This document shows positions 62,506-64,000 of a stretch of DNA of 64,000 nt, piece by piece. The stretch comes from Paracoccaceae bacterium (lineage in GTDB: Bacteria; Pseudomonadota; Alphaproteobacteria; Rhodobacterales; Rhodobacteraceae), in NCBI GenBank assembly GCA_021741245.1, contig JAIOYF010000003.1:186001-250000 (forward strand), given 5' to 3'. The notes beneath the pieces were generated by a model. That model was not told the DNA's origin and made no database searches. It saw only the letters and a program-made list of their open reading frames with translations. A program made the position numbers and the translations under genes. Numbering within the stretch: the first letter of the stretch is position 1; the number at the start of each line of letters is the position of its first letter.

Positions 62506-63813
62506 ATGCCCCAATCCTCTGCCGCCCCCCTGATCGGTAGCTTGATCCGCGAGCGGCGGTTGGCCATGGATTTACGGCAAGGGGATTTGGCGGAACGGGT
62601 GGGGATATCGGCCTCATACCTCAATCTGATCGAACACAATCGTCGCCGGATCGGCGGTGATGTCTTGGCCCGTATCGCACAAGTGCTGCAGGTGGACCCT
62701 GCGCTTTTGGCCCAAGGGGCCGGCGGGGCGCTGGTTGATGATCTGCGCGCGGCGGCGGCGACCTCGGGCACGGCGGGGCGACAAGCGGAATTGGACCGGA
62801 TCGAGGATTTTGTCGGCCGTTTTCCCGGTTGGGCGGCGGTCACTGCCGCCACCCAACAGCGCGTGGGTCAGTTAGAGCGCGTCGTCGCCGCCCTGAATGA
62901 CCGGCTGGCGCATGACCCGCACCTGTCTGCTTCGCTGCATGAGGTTTTGTCTGCTGTCTCTTCCGTGCGCTCCACCGCCGGGATTTTGGCCGAGACAGAG
63001 GATATTGATCCCGACTGGCGTCTGCGGTTTCATCGCAATCTGCATCAAGACAGTGAACGACTGGCCAGCGGTGCCGAGGCTTTGGTGGCCTATCTGGATG
63101 GTACAGACCGCCCCGGCGACATCGCCTTGGCCGCCCCACAAGAAGAGGTGGAGGCATGGCTGGCAGAGCGGGGGTGGCATCTGGCCGAGGTTGAAGCCCC
63201 CGGTGGCCGGGCGCGGATCACGGCAGAGGTCGCGGCGCTTGCCTCTGTCGCCGCGCGAAAACTGGCCCAGACCGTTGTGGATCAGGCGGTGCAAGAGGCC
63301 AGTCTGCTCCCCGACGCGCGGCTGAGGGCGCTGATGGACGCGCAGGGTGATGATCCTGCCTTGGTGGCACGGGCCGCCGGGGTTTCGGTGATTTCCGTGA
63401 TGCGGCGGATGGCTTTGCAGCCCGGTTCACCCTTTGGCTTGGTGATCTGCGACGCCTCGGGCACAACGCTGTTTCGCAAGCCGGTTGAGGGCTTTGCCTT
63501 GCCCCGCTTTGGCGCGGCCTGCCCACTTTGGCCGCTGTTCACCGCACTTGGCCGCCCCATGATGCCCGTCACGGCACTGGTGGAGACGGCAGGGCGCGCG
63601 CCCCGTCTGTTTCGCGCGCAGGCAATCAGCGAAACGCGCCTGCCCCTTGGGTTTGCCGGGCCGGAACTGCGCGAGGCGGCCATGCTGCTGTCGGCATTGG
63701 ACGTTGTTCCACCAAAGGCTGCGGTCACACCCGTGGGCAGCTCGTGTCGCATCTGCCCCCGTCTGGATTGCCCCGCCCGGCGCGAGCCGTCGATCATGAC
63801 CGACGCTGGATAG
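62506..63813 (+). CDS. XRE-family regulator of the ScfR/RamB type (short-chain fatty acid metabolism)
   Basis: A 435-residue regulator. The N-terminal XRE helix-turn-helix reads 'LIRERRLAMDLRQGDLAERV' and 'ISASYLNLIEHNRRRIGG'. A long middle region follows, then a C-terminal DUF2083-like ligand domain with the Cys-rich end 'CRICPRLDCPARRE'. Related proteins (ScfR, RamB, PrpR groups) control acetate, propionate and glyoxylate-cycle genes. I use the ATG at 62506; a TTG at 62479 is possible. A palindrome just upstream suggests autoregulation. Confidence 0.83.
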   Translation: MPQSSAAPLIGSLIRERRLAMDLRQGDLAERVGISASYLNLIEHNRRRIGGDVLARIAQVLQVDPALLAQGAGGALVDDLRAAAATSGTAGRQAELDRIEDFVGRFPGWAAVTAATQQRVGQLERVVAALNDRLAHDPHLSASLHEVLSAVSSVRSTAGILAETEDIDPDWRLRFHRNLHQDSERLASGAEALVAYLDGTDRPGDIALAAPQEEVEAWLAERGWHLAEVEAPGGRARITAEVAALASVAARKLAQTVVDQAVQEASLLPDARLRALMDAQGDDPALVARAAGVSVISVMRRMALQPGSPFGLVICDASGTTLFRKPVEGFALPRFGAACPLWPLFTALGRPMMPVTALVETAGRAPRLFRAQAISETRLPLGFAGPELREAAMLLSALDVVPPKAAVTPVGSSCRICPRLDCPARREPSIMTDAG

Positions 63814-63929
63814 CGAATGCTATCGTAATTGCAGGGTGCCTGATCTACACGACCTTTGACTCGATGCCACTTTCCCCGGATAGTTGGCCAAATCCGGCAC
63901 TAGATCGGCATGGGAGGAAAGAGGGAACC

Positions 63930-64000
63930 ATGACAGCACGCGTGCTGCTCATTGAGGATGAGCCAAACATCTGCGAGGCGATCCGCTTTATACTGTCGCG
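63930..64000 (+). CDS. Response regulator, N-terminal fragment (cut by window end)
   Basis: Only 23 codons are visible, from an ATG behind GGAGGAAAGAGGG: 'MTARVLLIEDEPNICEAIRF'. The acidic pair E-D-E after the first beta strand is the start of a receiver domain. The output domain lies beyond the window edge. Confidence 0.75.
   Translation, partial: MTARVLLIEDEPNICEAIRFILS

Overview
The window looks like a chromosomal segment of a marine or saline-habitat Rhodobacteraceae (Roseobacter-type) alphaproteobacterium. The reasons are high GC, ATGA-coupled operons, the ectoine-catabolism gene order (ehuCD-eutABCDE), HpsN/CuyA-like organosulfonate genes, a VPLPA-CTERM protein, a monomeric isocitrate dehydrogenase and the pstSCAB-phoUB layout. 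All functions are read from the translated sequence and remembered family motifs; no database search was run.

Layout. 1-6.3 kb: end of an ectoine/hydroxyectoine uptake and degradation operon. 6.8-11.5 kb: an AraC regulator and an operon of three exported proteins, one a class A beta-lactamase-fold serine hydrolase with a calcium-loop-like insertion. 11.8-19.5 kb: a GAF histidine kinase and LuxR-type response regulator divergent from a sugar ABC transporter (binding protein, double ATPase, two permeases) and an SMP-30 lactonase. 19.9 kb: a VPLPA-CTERM surface protein. 20.9-26.4 kb: a RiPP (ribosomally made, modified peptide) locus. Its 148-residue precursor carries repeats of about 11 residues (CTIRACTVVQQ), followed by a B12 radical-SAM C-methyltransferase, an E1-like leader-binding protein, a YcaO cyclodehydratase ending in PxPxP and a SagB-type azoline dehydrogenase. 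This is the most unusual system in the window: a predicted multi-azole, C-methylated repeat peptide with no exporter, protease or immunity gene nearby. 26.6-30.5 kb: threonine catabolism (kbl-tdh), a VOC protein, tRNA-Cys and a CorA transporter.

30.6-40 kb, all on the minus strand: an arsenate operon (arsR-arsC fusion, GAPDH, arsJ) lies directly upstream of pstSCAB-phoU-phoB, with a Pho box in the gap. Together they handle phosphate and its toxic analogue arsenate. 40.2-43.2 kb: organosulfonate catabolism (HpsN-like, CuyA-like, an Asp/Glu-type racemase), with a convergent LysR gene. 44.3-49.3 kb: an RpiR regulator divergent from a 5-formyl-THF cyclo-ligase-like protein and an NMT1/THI5-type ABC transporter whose permease is a fused double domain. 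49.4-55.8 kb: a flavodoxin-fold oxidoreductase, monomeric NADP-isocitrate dehydrogenase and a large chemoreceptor. 55.8-59.6 kb: a decayed thiolase followed by valine-degradation genes (acyl-CoA dehydrogenase, hydroxyisobutyryl-CoA hydrolase, 3-hydroxyisobutyrate dehydrogenase). 59.6-61.9 kb: an omega-amino acid:pyruvate aminotransferase facing away from a RutR-like regulator. 62-64 kb: a small unknown protein, a ScfR/RamB-type regulator with a palindromic operator, and the start of a response regulator cut by the window edge.

Four gene-poor gaps longer than 300 bases are listed. No insertion sequence, prophage or CRISPR array was seen.
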